From an uncultured Collinsella sp. (GTDB lineage: Bacteria > Actinomycetota > Coriobacteriia > Coriobacteriales > Coriobacteriaceae), in assembly GCA_959605475.1 (NCBI GenBank), contig CAUHFS010000002.1, forward strand, positions 1 to 64,000: DNA of 64,000 nt, given 5' to 3'. The number at the start of each line of letters is the position of its first letter. The stretch's first letter is position 1. Positions 50,757-60,373 of this stretch are shown in pieces. The notes under the pieces were generated by a model. It worked only from the letters and a program-made list of their open reading frames with translations, had not been told where the DNA came from and ran no database searches. The translations under genes were made by a program, and so were the position numbers.

Positions 50757-51557
50757 GTGGCGCTGGTATTTGACGTTCAGCAGGCGAACGGTAAGCCCGA
50801 CGACAACCGTCGTCCCGGCACCGCGTGCCCCTTTTGCGATACCGAGGAACTCGCCAATATCATCCGGCGCGACGGTGGCTGCATCTGGCTCGAGAATAAG
50901 TTTAAGACCTTGCGGGCCACTCGCCAGACCGTATTGATTGAGTCGTCCGACCACGACGCCGACCTGGTGACCTATGCGCCGGACGAGCTGCATCATGTTA
51001 TGCGGTTTGCCCTGGATTGCTGGCAGCGGATGATTGACTCCCGACAGTATCGCAGCGTTCTCATGTACAAGAACAAGGGTCCGCTCTCGGGCGGTAGTCT
51101 CGTTCATCCGCACATGCAGATTGTGGGTTTGGAGCAGGAAGACGGCTACACTTCGCTGACTTCTGCCAATTTCGAAGGCATCAATGTCTGGCAACAGGGG
51201 AGAATCTCGGTCAATATCTCAACCGAACCGATCATGGGGTTCTTTGAGATCAACGTTTCAGCCCCGCAGGGAATCGCCGCCAGCGATGACGCACGAGACC
51301 AAGCCGAGGCGGATCTCTTTGCCGATGCGATCCAGGTAGCTCTGCGCTATATCCTAAACGAGCACCACGGTGGTCGCGCAGAGTCGTACAACTTGTTCTT
51401 CTATCACCTGGGCGGTCGGACCATTGCCAAGGCGCTGCCGCGTTGGGTGGTTTCGCCCTACTTTGTCGGCTATCGTTTGGCCCAAGTCAATGCCGAGACG
51501 ACGCTCGATATCGATGCTGAGCGCCTGCGCATGCATTTGGAAACGCTCACGTCGTAA
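50757..51557 (+). CDS. HIT/GalT-like nucleotidyltransferase family protein (DUF4931-like)
   Basis: A 266-residue protein with a CPFC zinc motif (C24, C27) and the catalytic HPHMQ triad (H117, H119, Q121 in GGSLVHPHMQIV), as in galactose-1-phosphate uridylyltransferases. The C-terminal half (EHHGGRAESYNLFFYHLGG, RWVVSPYFVGYRL) matches the DUF4931 group. It probably transfers a nucleotidyl group to a phosphorylated metabolite, with unknown substrate. The GTG start is 3 bp after the cutC stop, implying coupling. Confidence 0.78.
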   Translation: MALVFDVQQANGKPDDNRRPGTACPFCDTEELANIIRRDGGCIWLENKFKTLRATRQTVLIESSDHDADLVTYAPDELHHVMRFALDCWQRMIDSRQYRSVLMYKNKGPLSGGSLVHPHMQIVGLEQEDGYTSLTSANFEGINVWQQGRISVNISTEPIMGFFEINVSAPQGIAASDDARDQAEADLFADAIQVALRYILNEHHGGRAESYNLFFYHLGGRTIAKALPRWVVSPYFVGYRLAQVNAETTLDIDAERLRMHLETLTS

Positions 51558-51584
51558 GGCGAACATCCGCGTAATGCGGACAGT

Positions 51585-52583
51585 CTAGCGTGCCATGGCG
51601 TCGCGGCTGGCTTCGACCCGCTCGCGCTGTTTGGCGCGCTCTTCGCCGGTTAGGCGCTCAAAGAGATGTCCGATAATCGAGGCCAACACCTGCTGAAACA
51701 ACGTCCCGCACATGACGGGAAACACGACTTCGCCGGGAAAATACTGTGTGGCGATGACGGCGCCCGAAGAGATATTGCGCATGCCGCAGGTAAAGCACAT
51801 GGTGGTCGTCTCGCTATACGGCAGATGCAGGGCACGTGCGACCAGAAAACCGACGACAAAGCCGCTGATGGCGAAGGTCAAAATAAAGAGGGCGACTTCC
51901 AGACGCATCGCGTTCATGTGCAGGACGTACTCGCTCATGGCGGTGGAGTTGGACGCGATGACACCCATCATCATAAACTTGCAGGCGGGCGAGAGCGCGG
52001 GGGAGAGTTTCTCGTGTCCCCATCCGCGCGTGAGTTCGTTGATCACGATGCCGAGCATGGCGGGGATGGCGATCATAAAGGCCATGTCTTGCATCATGCC
52101 CGGAACATCGATTGCAACGGTGGCACCCAGCAGGAGCTTAAGCGTGAGCGGAATCGTGACGGGCGAGATGACCGAGGACGTCAGGATGATGGTGAGCGCG
52201 AGCGGGCCGTTGCCGCCAAACATGCTAATCCACATAAAGGCGGTGACTGCCGCGGGTACGCTGTACTCGAGCACGATGCCGCAGACAAGGTTTGGGTTGG
52301 AACCAAAGAACAGTGAGCCCATGGCATACGCCGCGATGGGGATGAGCACGGCCGAGACAAATAACGCCAAAATCAAATGTAGGGGACGGCGGAACACCTC
52401 GGCCACCTGGTGAAAGGTGTTGCTGAGCGCACCTTGGAACGTCATAAAGGCAAACAGGGCGGGAGCGATTGGCTTGAGCACGCCGATCTGCTGGGGAAAG
52501 AGCACGCCGAGCGTCACGCAAATCGGAACGATGACCTGCATGTGCCCCGCGAGAAACTTGCCCAGTCCAACCCATTGCTTCAT
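51585..52583 (-). CDS. Bile acid:sodium symporter (BASS) family transporter
   Basis: A 332-residue membrane protein with about nine or ten helices. BASS features are FAFMTFQGALSNTFHQV, the region VLEYSVPAAVTAFMWISM, and the C-terminal CFTCGMRNISSGAVIATQYF with conserved polar residues of the sodium sites. Bacterial members carry organic anions such as pantoate or keto acids; bile acid transport is possible but unproven. It converges with the GalT-like gene. The start ATG lies before a modest GGGAG site. Confidence 0.85.
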   Translation of the reverse strand: MKQWVGLGKFLAGHMQVIVPICVTLGVLFPQQIGVLKPIAPALFAFMTFQGALSNTFHQVAEVFRRPLHLILALFVSAVLIPIAAYAMGSLFFGSNPNLVCGIVLEYSVPAAVTAFMWISMFGGNGPLALTIILTSSVISPVTIPLTLKLLLGATVAIDVPGMMQDMAFMIAIPAMLGIVINELTRGWGHEKLSPALSPACKFMMMGVIASNSTAMSEYVLHMNAMRLEVALFILTFAISGFVVGFLVARALHLPYSETTTMCFTCGMRNISSGAVIATQYFPGEVVFPVMCGTLFQQVLASIIGHLFERLTGEERAKQRERVEASRDAMAR

Positions 52584-52721
52584 ATGCTCTTGTGACTCCC
52601 TTTGCTCGTGAATCCGTTTTGAATGGATATGCTAGACGCTTGCATGCGTCCGTGCGTCAGAAACGCTCGATTATTTCGAGGGTATTACCGCCCTCGTTTA
52701 TCGAAACCGCGGCGTGCTGGA

Positions 52722-52750
52722 CGTTGTACGTCCGTGCCGCACGGTATAAT
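52722..52750 (+). promoter_or_regulatory. Promoter candidate for the recJ-helicase gene
   Basis: A perfect -10 TATAAT (52745-52750) is preceded by TTGTAC at 52724 (15-bp spacing) or CGTTGT at 52722 (17-bp). The leader would carry the hairpin TGCCTGC-CGAA-GCGGGCA (52770-52787) and a short ORF at 52807. Upstream, CGAGGG/CCCTCG flanks 52676-52695. Confidence 0.5.
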
Positions 52751-52806
52751 TAATCCGTTCAACAGATCTGCCTGCCGAAGCGGGCATACACAGAGGACTC
52801 ATCGCT

Positions 52807-52872
52807 ATGAACCGTGAGAGGTATCGCGGCGACCTGCCCCTATCGGGGGTGGGCGCCTATGTCATCGCTTAA
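52807..52872 (+). CDS. Possible 21-residue leader ORF overlapping the recJ start
   Basis: ATG 52807 begins an ORF reading MNRERYRGDLPLSGVGAYVI plus one residue. Its TAA at 52870 lies inside the fourth codon region of the downstream recJ-helicase gene in another frame. An AGAGGA site lies 12 bases upstream. The overlap would couple translation of the two. It may be a chance ORF. Confidence 0.3.
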   Translation: MNRERYRGDLPLSGVGAYVIA

Positions 52873-55800
52873 GACGACGCATCGCTGGGCGGTCGCTCGG
52901 CAAAACCCCGAGCTCGAAAAGGAGCTTTCGGCTGGCCTGGGCATACCCGGGCTGGTGGCGCGCATTATGGTTGCGCATGGCATCACATCCATCGAAGAAG
53001 GCCAGCTGTTTTTGACGCCTTCGCTCGATCGCGACTGGGCCGACCCGCTCGTTATTCCGGGCATGGCGGTCGTCGCCGACCGCGTCGAGCGTGCTATTCG
53101 CAACCACGAGCACATTGCGGTCTTTGGCGATTTTGACGTCGACGGCATTACGTCGACTTGTCTGTTGACCGAGGCGCTACGTTCGTTTGGCGCCAACGTC
53201 ACGCCGTTTATTCCGCATCGCTTTGACGAGGGCTACGGCCTGTCGCGTGCGGCGCTCGACCGCGTCAACGAGCTCGCCCAACCCAACCTGATCGTGACCG
53301 TCGATAACGGCATTGCCGCCAAGGAGGAGGTCTCCTATCTGGAGAGCCTGGGGATCGATTTGGTGGTCACGGACCATCACGAGCCGTCCGACCAGGTGCC
53401 GCAGGGCGTGCCCCTGACCGACCCCAAGCTCGAGGACGAGGGTCCCTCGCGCGAGCTTGCCGGTGCCGGTGTGGCGCTCAAGCTGGTGCAGGTCCTGGGC
53501 GAGCGTTTGGGCAAGCCGTCGTATTGGCGTTCGCTGATCGAGGTCGCGGCGCTGGGCACCGTGTCCGACATGATGCCGCTCACGCCCGAGAATCGCGCAC
53601 TGGTCGCCGAGGGCATCCAACAGATGCGCGTGACGGCCCGTCCCGGCTATATCGCGCTTGCCGCACTTGCCAAGGCCGACCTTTCTACCATTACGGCCGA
53701 CGGCCTGTCGTTTTCGCTCATCCCTCGTCTGAATGCTGCCGGCCGCATGGCTGATCCCAAGCTGGCGCTCGACCTGCTGCTTGCCCGCGATCCTATCGAG
53801 GCAAGTGCACTGGCAGCCGAGCTCGAGGAAATCAACCGTCAGCGCCGCGAGATCGAGGCGGAGCTCACACGCGACGCCATGGCAAAGGTCGAGGAGACCT
53901 ATGACGGCGATCGCGCAATCGTCGTGGGTGGCGAGGGCTGGCACGAGGGCGTCAAGGGTATCGTAGCGAGCCGCCTGACCAACCGTTATCACGTGCCGGC
54001 GCTGCTCTTCTCGATTGAGGACGGCGTTGCGCGCGGATCGGGTCGCTCGGTGGGCAAGGTCAACCTGTTCGACGCCGTCGAGCGTTGTTCCGACCTGCTG
54101 ATTCGTCGCGGCGGACATGCCGGTGCGGTGGGTGTGACCATCGAGGCATCCAAGCTCGATGAGTTCCGCCGCCGCCTTTCCGCCGTGCTATCGGAGCTTC
54201 CCGCCGAGGACTTTGAAGACACCGACGAGGTCGCCGCCACCGTCGACCTTTCCGAGCTGAATATCGAGACCATCGAGCAGATCTCCCGTCTTGAGCCGTT
54301 TGGCCAGGGCAACAAGGTGCCGCTGCTGGCTGCCGAGGGCGTGACGATGTGCGACCGCGCCGTGGTGGGCAAAACCGGCGAGCACATGCGCTTTGTGGCG
54401 ACCGATGGCGCCGCGAGTGTGCCGGCCATTATGTTCCGCGTGCCGCAAATCGATAAGCTCATCAACTGCGATAGCGCTGTCGACTTGGTGTTCGAGGCCG
54501 TTGCCGAGCATTGGCAGGGGCGTGTGAAGCCCAAGCTCATGATCAAGGATGTTCTGGTCCGCGATACCGCGCTGCCCAGCGTCGACGATCCGGCATGCGA
54601 GCTTCGTCGTGGCGTGCAGCCGGCGGATTCCGGCCTGCGCCTGGAGTCGCGTAAGCGCGAGACGCTCGCCCAGCTTTCCTATACCGAGCTCACGCGCTCG
54701 CTTATCCATAGCTTTATCGGATCGAACCAGCCGCACCGCGCGCAGGTTGAGGCGCTCGATGCCTTGGCCGACCACCAGAGCGTCTTGGCCGTTATGGGAA
54801 CGGGCCGCGGCAAGTCTCTCATCTTCCATGTACATGCTGCGCGCGAGGCTGTCCTTCGCGGACGTGCGAGCATCTTTGTCTATCCGCTGCGTGCGCTTGT
54901 TGCCGACCAGGCCTATCACCTCTCGTCGACGATGGCAGCGCTTGGCATTGGCGTTGGCGTGCTGACCGGCGAGACCGTGGAGGCCGCACGCGATGATGTG
55001 TTCGCCGGCCTAGCTTCGGGCCGCACCGGTATCGTGCTCACGACGCCCGAGTTCCTATCTATCCACCGTGACCGCTTCGCGCGTTCGGGCCGCATCGGCT
55101 TTGTCGTTATCGATGAGGCGCACCACGCCGGCCTTGCCAAGGGCGGCGACCGCAGCGCCTATCTCGACATGCCCGATATCCTCAAAGCCCTGGGCGACCC
55201 GGTTGTTATGGCTGCGACGGCCACCGCGACGGCTCCGGTCGTGGCCGAGCTTGCCCGCATGCTGCCGATTACTCGCACGGTGGTCGACGAGACGGTGCGC
55301 GAGAACCTGCAGCTCGAGGACGACCGCGACCTTGCGAGCCGCGAGAACCGTTTGGTGTCGATCGTGGCGACGGGGGAGAAGACCGTCATTTACGTCAATT
55401 CGCGCGACCAGTCCGTGGCGCTCGCCAAGACGTTGCGCAAGCGTGTGCCCGATTGCGCAACCCATATCGCGTTCTATAACGCGGGGCTTGCGCGCTCCGA
55501 TCGCCGCCGCGTGGAGGAAGCATTCCGAGACGGAAGCCTCAGCTGCATCGTCTCGACCTCTGCCTTTGGCGAGGGCGTCAACCTTCCCGATATTCGCCAT
55601 GTCGTGCTCTATCACATGCCGTTTGGCGCGATTGAGTTTAACCAGATGAGTGGCCGCGCCGGTCGCGATGGACAGCCCGCCGTGATTCACCTGCTCTATT
55701 CGTCGCGCGACGCCCGCATTAACGAGCGCCTACTCGACTGCTATGCGCCCGAGCGCGACGAGCTCGTCACGCTCTATCGCGCGCTGCAAACCATGTGGCG

Positions 55801-56146
55801 CTCCAACCGCGGCAAGACCGGGGACGATTCCTTTAGCGCGAGCGATATCGACATCGCGCAGATGTGCCTTGCCATCGATGCCCGCACGCCGGTCGACGAG
55901 CGCTCGGTGGAAAGTGGCCTGGGAATCTTCGAAGAGCTTGGCTTCTGTCGCGTTTCGGGGTTTGACGACACCCGTCGCATCGCGATGGCCGAAAACCCCG
56001 GCCGTGTGCAATTGAGCAGGTCAATTCGCTATTTGGAGGGCTTGCGTTCGCGCATGGAGTTCTCGGCTTTCCGGAGTTGGGCGCTCGATTCGTGCGCTTC
56101 TGATATGCTAGCCAAAGTTAACCGCCCGATCGTACCGCGGGCCTAG
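52859..56146 (+). CDS. recJ: RecJ exonuclease fused to an SF2 (RecQ-like) helicase
   Basis: A single frame of 1095 residues. Residues 1-590 form a complete RecJ: DFDVDG (91-96), DNG (149-151), DHH (172-174), GRGSGRS-like ARGSGRSVG near 391 and GGHAGAVG (418-425), then an OB-like domain to about 570. Residues 600-1095 form an SF2 helicase with Walker A MGTGRGKS (646-653), DEAH (752-755), ATATAT in motif III, STSAFGEGVNLPD and QMSGRAGRDG. The helicase could open duplex DNA for RecJ's 5'-3' single-strand digestion. The start is ATG 52859 behind GGGGGTGGG. The gene is followed 15 bp later by rel. Confidence 0.92.
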   Translation: MSSLKTTHRWAVARQNPELEKELSAGLGIPGLVARIMVAHGITSIEEGQLFLTPSLDRDWADPLVIPGMAVVADRVERAIRNHEHIAVFGDFDVDGITSTCLLTEALRSFGANVTPFIPHRFDEGYGLSRAALDRVNELAQPNLIVTVDNGIAAKEEVSYLESLGIDLVVTDHHEPSDQVPQGVPLTDPKLEDEGPSRELAGAGVALKLVQVLGERLGKPSYWRSLIEVAALGTVSDMMPLTPENRALVAEGIQQMRVTARPGYIALAALAKADLSTITADGLSFSLIPRLNAAGRMADPKLALDLLLARDPIEASALAAELEEINRQRREIEAELTRDAMAKVEETYDGDRAIVVGGEGWHEGVKGIVASRLTNRYHVPALLFSIEDGVARGSGRSVGKVNLFDAVERCSDLLIRRGGHAGAVGVTIEASKLDEFRRRLSAVLSELPAEDFEDTDEVAATVDLSELNIETIEQISRLEPFGQGNKVPLLAAEGVTMCDRAVVGKTGEHMRFVATDGAASVPAIMFRVPQIDKLINCDSAVDLVFEAVAEHWQGRVKPKLMIKDVLVRDTALPSVDDPACELRRGVQPADSGLRLESRKRETLAQLSYTELTRSLIHSFIGSNQPHRAQVEALDALADHQSVLAVMGTGRGKSLIFHVHAAREAVLRGRASIFVYPLRALVADQAYHLSSTMAALGIGVGVLTGETVEAARDDVFAGLASGRTGIVLTTPEFLSIHRDRFARSGRIGFVVIDEAHHAGLAKGGDRSAYLDMPDILKALGDPVVMAATATATAPVVAELARMLPITRTVVDETVRENLQLEDDRDLASRENRLVSIVATGEKTVIYVNSRDQSVALAKTLRKRVPDCATHIAFYNAGLARSDRRRVEEAFRDGSLSCIVSTSAFGEGVNLPDIRHVVLYHMPFGAIEFNQMSGRAGRDGQPAVIHLLYSSRDARINERLLDCYAPERDELVTLYRALQTMWRSNRGKTGDDSFSASDIDIAQMCLAIDARTPVDERSVESGLGIFEELGFCRVSGFDDTRRIAMAENPGRVQLSRSIRYLEGLRSRMEFSAFRSWALDSCASDMLAKVNRPIVPRA

Positions 56147-56161
56147 GGGAAGGGGACCTCG

Positions 56162-58522
56162 ATGGATGCCGCAGCCCGTACCGCCCATGATTCCGCCCTC
56201 CAGCCGTTCTCGGAGATGGAGCACTATAAGCATGCCGATGAGCTGCCGCCCGAGATTATGGCGGACAGCTACGACAAGCTGGAGCGCCTGTGCCTCAAAT
56301 ATATGAATGAGGACGACTTTTCTAAGGTGGAGCAGGCCTATTGCTTTGCTGCCGAGAAGCACTGCAACCAAAAGCGCCGCTCGGGTGAGATGTACATCAA
56401 CCATCCCGTCGAGGTGGCCATCATTTTGGCCGATCTCAAGATGGACTGTGACGTGGTGTGCGCCGCGCTGCTACACGATACCGTCGAGGATACCGAGACC
56501 TCGCTTGCCGATGTTTCCGACCTGTTTGGCGATACGGTGGCCGAGCTCGTCGATGGCGTGACCAAGCTCACCAACATCGAAGTCGACAGTATGGACGAGA
56601 AACAGGCGCTCACGCTGCGAAAGATGTTCCTCGCCATGTCCAAGGACATCCGCGTCATCATCGTTAAGCTTGCCGACCGTCTGCACAACATGCGCACCCT
56701 TGCAGCCCTGCGCGAGGACCGTCGCCTGTTTAAGGCTCGCGAGACCATGGACGTGTATGCGCCCCTGGCCGACCGTCTGGGCATGAGCTCCATTAAATGG
56801 GAGCTCGAGGACCTGTCCTTCTTCTACCTAGAGCCCGATGCCTACCAGCGCATCGCACGCATGGTGGCGGAGTCGCGCGAGGTCCGTGAGCGCTATCTGG
56901 CCGAGACCATCAAGACGCTCACCGACGAGCTCAACCGCATTGGCCTGGAAGACTTCCAGATCAACGGCCGTTCCAAGCACTATTGGTCCATCTACCAAAA
57001 GATGAAGCGCAAGGGCAAGGAATTCTCCGAGATCTACGACCTGGTGGCACTGCGCGTCATCACGCATTCGGTGCGCGATTGCTACTCCACGCTCGGCGCG
57101 GTGCACACGCTGTGGCACCCCATGCCCGGCCGCTTTAAAGACTATATCGCCATGCCCAAGGTCAATAACTACCAGTCGCTCCATACGACGGTTATCGGCC
57201 CCACGGCCCGCCCGCTCGAGATTCAGATTCGAACCTATGAGATGCATGAGCAGGCCGAGTACGGCATTGCCGCCCACTGGCTATATAAGAAGTCGGGCGG
57301 ATCGTCTGCGTCTAAGACCAATGATGCCCAGCGTCTGGACGACCAGATTAACTGGCTCAAACATTCGCTCGATTGGGCTGCGTCTGATGAGATTACCGAC
57401 GCCAAGGAATACCTGCATTCGCTGAAGGTCGACCTCTTCGATCAGGAGATTTTTGTCTTTACGCCCAAGGGCGAGGTCATGGCGCTTCGTGCCGGCTCCA
57501 CGCCGCTCGACTTTGCCTACGCCGTTCACACCGAGGTGGGAAACCATTGCGTCGGCGCCAAAATCAACGGTGCGGTGGCTCCGCTCACGCACGAGATTAA
57601 GACGGGTGACCGTGTCGAGATTCTGACTAACAAGAGTTCCAAGCCGTCGCGTGATTGGCTCAAGATCGTTAAGACACCTTCCGCCAAGTCAAAGATCCGC
57701 CGCTATTTTGCCGCTGCGACCAAGGACGACGACGCTGCTGCTGGTCGCGATATGCTGGCCAAGGACCTGCGTAAGCGTGGCTATGGCATTTCTACGCCGC
57801 GTTCGACGCGTGCGCTCAACGCCGTGGCGGAGCAGTTTAACTTCAAGCAGCTCGAGGACCTGTTTGCCGCCGTCGGCGCCGGCAAGGTTGCCCCGCGCGC
57901 TGTGGGCAATAAGGTCGAGCAAATCTTGGATCCCAAGCCCGAGGAACAGCTCACCAAGGCCGAGGCTATCGCCGAGGTCGTCAAGCAGCCTGCCCGCGGC
58001 TCCAACCGCAAGCCGCAAAAGCGCGGCAAGAGCGCCAGCAACGGCATTATCGTCAAGGGCGAGAGCAACAGCGGCCTGCTGGTCCGTCTGGCCCATTGCT
58101 GCAACCCCGTGACGGGCGACGACATCGTCGGCTTCATCACGCGCGGTCGTGGCGTTTCGGTGCATCGCGCCAACTGCCCCAACGTCAAGGGTCTTATGGA
58201 GCATCCCGAGCGCATGATCGATGTGGAATGGGACGGCGCTGCCGACACCCTCTTCCAGGTCGAGATCGTGGTCGAGTGCCTGGACCGCATGGGCCTGCTC
58301 AAGGATGTCACCATTGCCATTGGCGATGCGGGTGGCAATATCCTTTCTGCCGCCACGTCGACCAACCGCGAGGGTATTGCAACCCTGCGCTTTATGGTCG
58401 AGATCTCGGACGCGAGTGGTCTGGATCCGCTGCTGGCCTCTATCAGCAGCGTTGACTCGGTCTACGACGCGCGTCGCTTGATGCCCGGCGAGGGTGGAGC
58501 CCAGCTTAAGCGCCGCGTTTAG
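56162..58522 (+). CDS. rel: Bifunctional (p)ppGpp synthetase/hydrolase Rel
   Basis: Controls the stringent response. The HD hydrolase domain has H81 and the HD pair at 105-106 (AALLHDTVED). The synthetase domain carries INGRSKHYWSIYQKM and EIYDLVALRVI. A TGS domain (IFVFTPKGEVMALRAG), a zinc-finger-like CCNPVTGDDI...CPN segment and a C-terminal ACT domain follow. The chain of 786 residues is full length, and both active sites look intact. It starts 15 bp after recJ and is probably cotranscribed with it. Confidence 0.95.
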   Translation: MDAAARTAHDSALQPFSEMEHYKHADELPPEIMADSYDKLERLCLKYMNEDDFSKVEQAYCFAAEKHCNQKRRSGEMYINHPVEVAIILADLKMDCDVVCAALLHDTVEDTETSLADVSDLFGDTVAELVDGVTKLTNIEVDSMDEKQALTLRKMFLAMSKDIRVIIVKLADRLHNMRTLAALREDRRLFKARETMDVYAPLADRLGMSSIKWELEDLSFFYLEPDAYQRIARMVAESREVRERYLAETIKTLTDELNRIGLEDFQINGRSKHYWSIYQKMKRKGKEFSEIYDLVALRVITHSVRDCYSTLGAVHTLWHPMPGRFKDYIAMPKVNNYQSLHTTVIGPTARPLEIQIRTYEMHEQAEYGIAAHWLYKKSGGSSASKTNDAQRLDDQINWLKHSLDWAASDEITDAKEYLHSLKVDLFDQEIFVFTPKGEVMALRAGSTPLDFAYAVHTEVGNHCVGAKINGAVAPLTHEIKTGDRVEILTNKSSKPSRDWLKIVKTPSAKSKIRRYFAAATKDDDAAAGRDMLAKDLRKRGYGISTPRSTRALNAVAEQFNFKQLEDLFAAVGAGKVAPRAVGNKVEQILDPKPEEQLTKAEAIAEVVKQPARGSNRKPQKRGKSASNGIIVKGESNSGLLVRLAHCCNPVTGDDIVGFITRGRGVSVHRANCPNVKGLMEHPERMIDVEWDGAADTLFQVEIVVECLDRMGLLKDVTIAIGDAGGNILSAATSTNREGIATLRFMVEISDASGLDPLLASISSVDSVYDARRLMPGEGGAQLKRRV

Positions 58523-58558
58523 TCGCGACGAACGTGCCACATTATCGATATTCGCTAC

Positions 58559-58586
58559 ACTCGAGGCATCGTTTGATGCCTCGAGT
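58559..58586 (+). terminator. 12-bp perfect hairpin between rel and the MBL gene
   Basis: ACTCGAGGCATC (58559-58570) pairs with GATGCCTCGAGT (58575-58586) across a GTTT loop, followed by TCTATAG. The weak T-run suggests partial termination or a regulatory role. Confidence 0.5.
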
Positions 58587-58606
58587 TCTATAGAGAGGAG
58601 AGGGAC

Positions 58607-59290
58607 ATGAGTGCTGTGTCCTTGGATTTAACTCCCAAGGGATCGGTCGAGATCGAGACGCTCGTAAACGGTCCCATTCAGACCAATAGCTATGCTGTCA
58701 TTTCGGACAATGAGTGCGTGATTATCGACCCCGCATGGGAAGGCGAGCGCTTGGTGGAGCATATTCGAGCCGAACACCCCGATGTGCAGGTGCTCGGCGC
58801 CGTTTGCACGCACGGTCACGCCGACCATGTTGGCGGTGTCGCTGGAGTTCGGGCCGCCGTTGGCGCCGACGTCCTGTACGAGCTGTGTGGCAAGGACGCA
58901 GCAGTGCCGCATGCGAATATCGAGGAGCAGCGAGCGATGTGGGGCATCGAGACGCCCGATCCAGGTGAGCCGACGCGGCTGCTTGCCGAGGGCGACACCA
59001 TTGAGCTGGGCGACATTTGCCTGCAGGTAATTGAGGTGCCCGGGCACACACCGGGCGGCATCGTTCTGTTCGCCGCCACTGAGCAGGGGAACATTGCCTT
59101 TGTGGGCGACACGCTATTCCCGGGTGGGCATGGCCGCACCGATCTTTCTGGAGGAGACGAGGCGGCGATCCTGCGCTCGCTCTCCAAGCTCGCCCAGCTT
59201 CTCCCGCCCGATACCGTTTGCCTAACCGGCCATGGCGATTCGACCACCATGGCACGCGAGCTCATGCAGAGCCCTTTCATGCAGATGTAG
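58607..59290 (+). CDS. MBL-fold metallo-hydrolase (glyoxalase II-like)
   Basis: A 227-residue metallo-beta-lactamase-fold protein with the dizinc motif H69-x-H71-x-D73-H74 (THGHADHVGG), the PGHTPGGI histidine near 143, FVGDTLFPGG and a terminal TGHGDST. These are features of the YcbL/glyoxalase II-like thioester hydrolases. The substrate is unproven. GAGAGGAGAGG precedes the ATG. It lies 84 bp downstream of rel, separated by a hairpin. Confidence 0.88.
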   Translation: MSAVSLDLTPKGSVEIETLVNGPIQTNSYAVISDNECVIIDPAWEGERLVEHIRAEHPDVQVLGAVCTHGHADHVGGVAGVRAAVGADVLYELCGKDAAVPHANIEEQRAMWGIETPDPGEPTRLLAEGDTIELGDICLQVIEVPGHTPGGIVLFAATEQGNIAFVGDTLFPGGHGRTDLSGGDEAAILRSLSKLAQLLPPDTVCLTGHGDSTTMARELMQSPFMQM

Positions 59291-59417
59291 CTTACTAGTC
59301 GGCTTTTGAAGCACGAGAAGCGTCCAAACGTCAAGCTATTTTTCCCCAACGGGTCGATTCCGTAGGGCAAACGGTCAAAAAAAGTCTGTTTGGACGATAT
59401 TCGTGAACAAACGAACG

Positions 59418-59445
59418 TTTATGCTCGGGTGCGCCGTGGTAAAAT
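59418..59445 (+). promoter_or_regulatory. Promoter candidate for fba
   Basis: TTTATG (59418-59423) and TAAAAT (59440-59445) are spaced by 16 bp and lie about 40 bases before the fba ATG. An imperfect inverted pair CGTCCAAAC (59331-59339)/GTTTGGAC (59389-59396) precedes it. Confidence 0.45.
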
Positions 59446-59485
59446 CTCAGGCGTTATCGGAGCAACCTTACAGGAGGTTTCTTTT

Positions 59486-60352
59486 ATGCTCGTCAACGCA
59501 GCAGACATGCTCAAGAAGGCCGAAGCCGGCAAGTACGGTCTCGGTGCCTTCAACACCAACAACCTCGAGTGGACCCTGGCTATTCTCCAGGCCGCCGAGG
59601 AGGCCAAGTCTCCGCTGATCCTTCAGTGCACCGCTGGTGCCGCTAAGTGGATGGGCGGTTTCAAGGTCTGCGCCGACATGGTCAAGGCTGCCGTCGAGGC
59701 CACGGGCGTTACCGTTCCCGTCGCCCTTCACCTCGATCACGGTTCTTACGAGGACTGCTTTAAGTGCATCGAGGCCGGCTTCACGTCCATCATGTATGAC
59801 GGCTCTCACGAGGAGACCTTCCAGCTTAACCTCGACCGCACCAAGGAGCTCGTTGAGCTTGCCCACTCCAAGGGCATGTCCATCGAGGCCGAGGTCGGCG
59901 GCATCGGCGGCACCGAGGACGGCGTGACCTCCAGCGGCGAGCTCGCTGATCCTGCTGAGTGCAAGCAGATCGCTGACCTGGGCGTCGACTTCCTCGCCTG
60001 CGGCATCGGCAACATCCACGGCGTGTACCCCGCCGACTGGGCTGGCCTTTCCTTCGAGCGCCTGGGCGAGATCAAGGCCCAGACCGGCGACCTGCCCCTC
60101 GTCCTGCACGGTGGCACCGGCATCCCCGAGGATCAGATCAAGAAGGCCATCTCCCTGGGCATCTCCAAGATCAACGTCAACACCGACCTGCAGCTCGTCT
60201 TCGCCAAGGGCGTCCGCGAGTACATCGAGGCTGGCAAGGATCAGCAGGGCAAGGGCTTTGACCCCCGCAAGCTCCTCAAGCCTGGTCGCGACAACATCGT
60301 TGCCCGCACCAAGGAGCTCATGGAGGAGTTTGGCTCCGTCAACAAGGCGTAA
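59486..60352 (+). CDS. fba: Class II fructose-bisphosphate aldolase
   Basis: Zinc-dependent cleavage of fructose-1,6-bisphosphate in glycolysis. Characteristic blocks are GKYGLGAFNTNNLEW, VALHLDHGSYEDC with zinc-binding histidine, MYDGSHEETF, EAEVGGIGGTEDG, VLHGGTGIPEDQI and KINVNTDL. The 288-residue size and sequence fit the Fba/GatY class II group; tagatose-bisphosphate aldolase is the alternative. The very strong AGGAGG site and biased codons (GCC, AAG, CTC) suggest high expression. Two terminators follow. Confidence 0.93.
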   Translation: MLVNAADMLKKAEAGKYGLGAFNTNNLEWTLAILQAAEEAKSPLILQCTAGAAKWMGGFKVCADMVKAAVEATGVTVPVALHLDHGSYEDCFKCIEAGFTSIMYDGSHEETFQLNLDRTKELVELAHSKGMSIEAEVGGIGGTEDGVTSSGELADPAECKQIADLGVDFLACGIGNIHGVYPADWAGLSFERLGEIKAQTGDLPLVLHGGTGIPEDQIKKAISLGISKINVNTDLQLVFAKGVREYIEAGKDQQGKGFDPRKLLKPGRDNIVARTKELMEEFGSVNKA

Positions 60353-60373
60353 GTAGCGGTTTGACTTCCCGCC

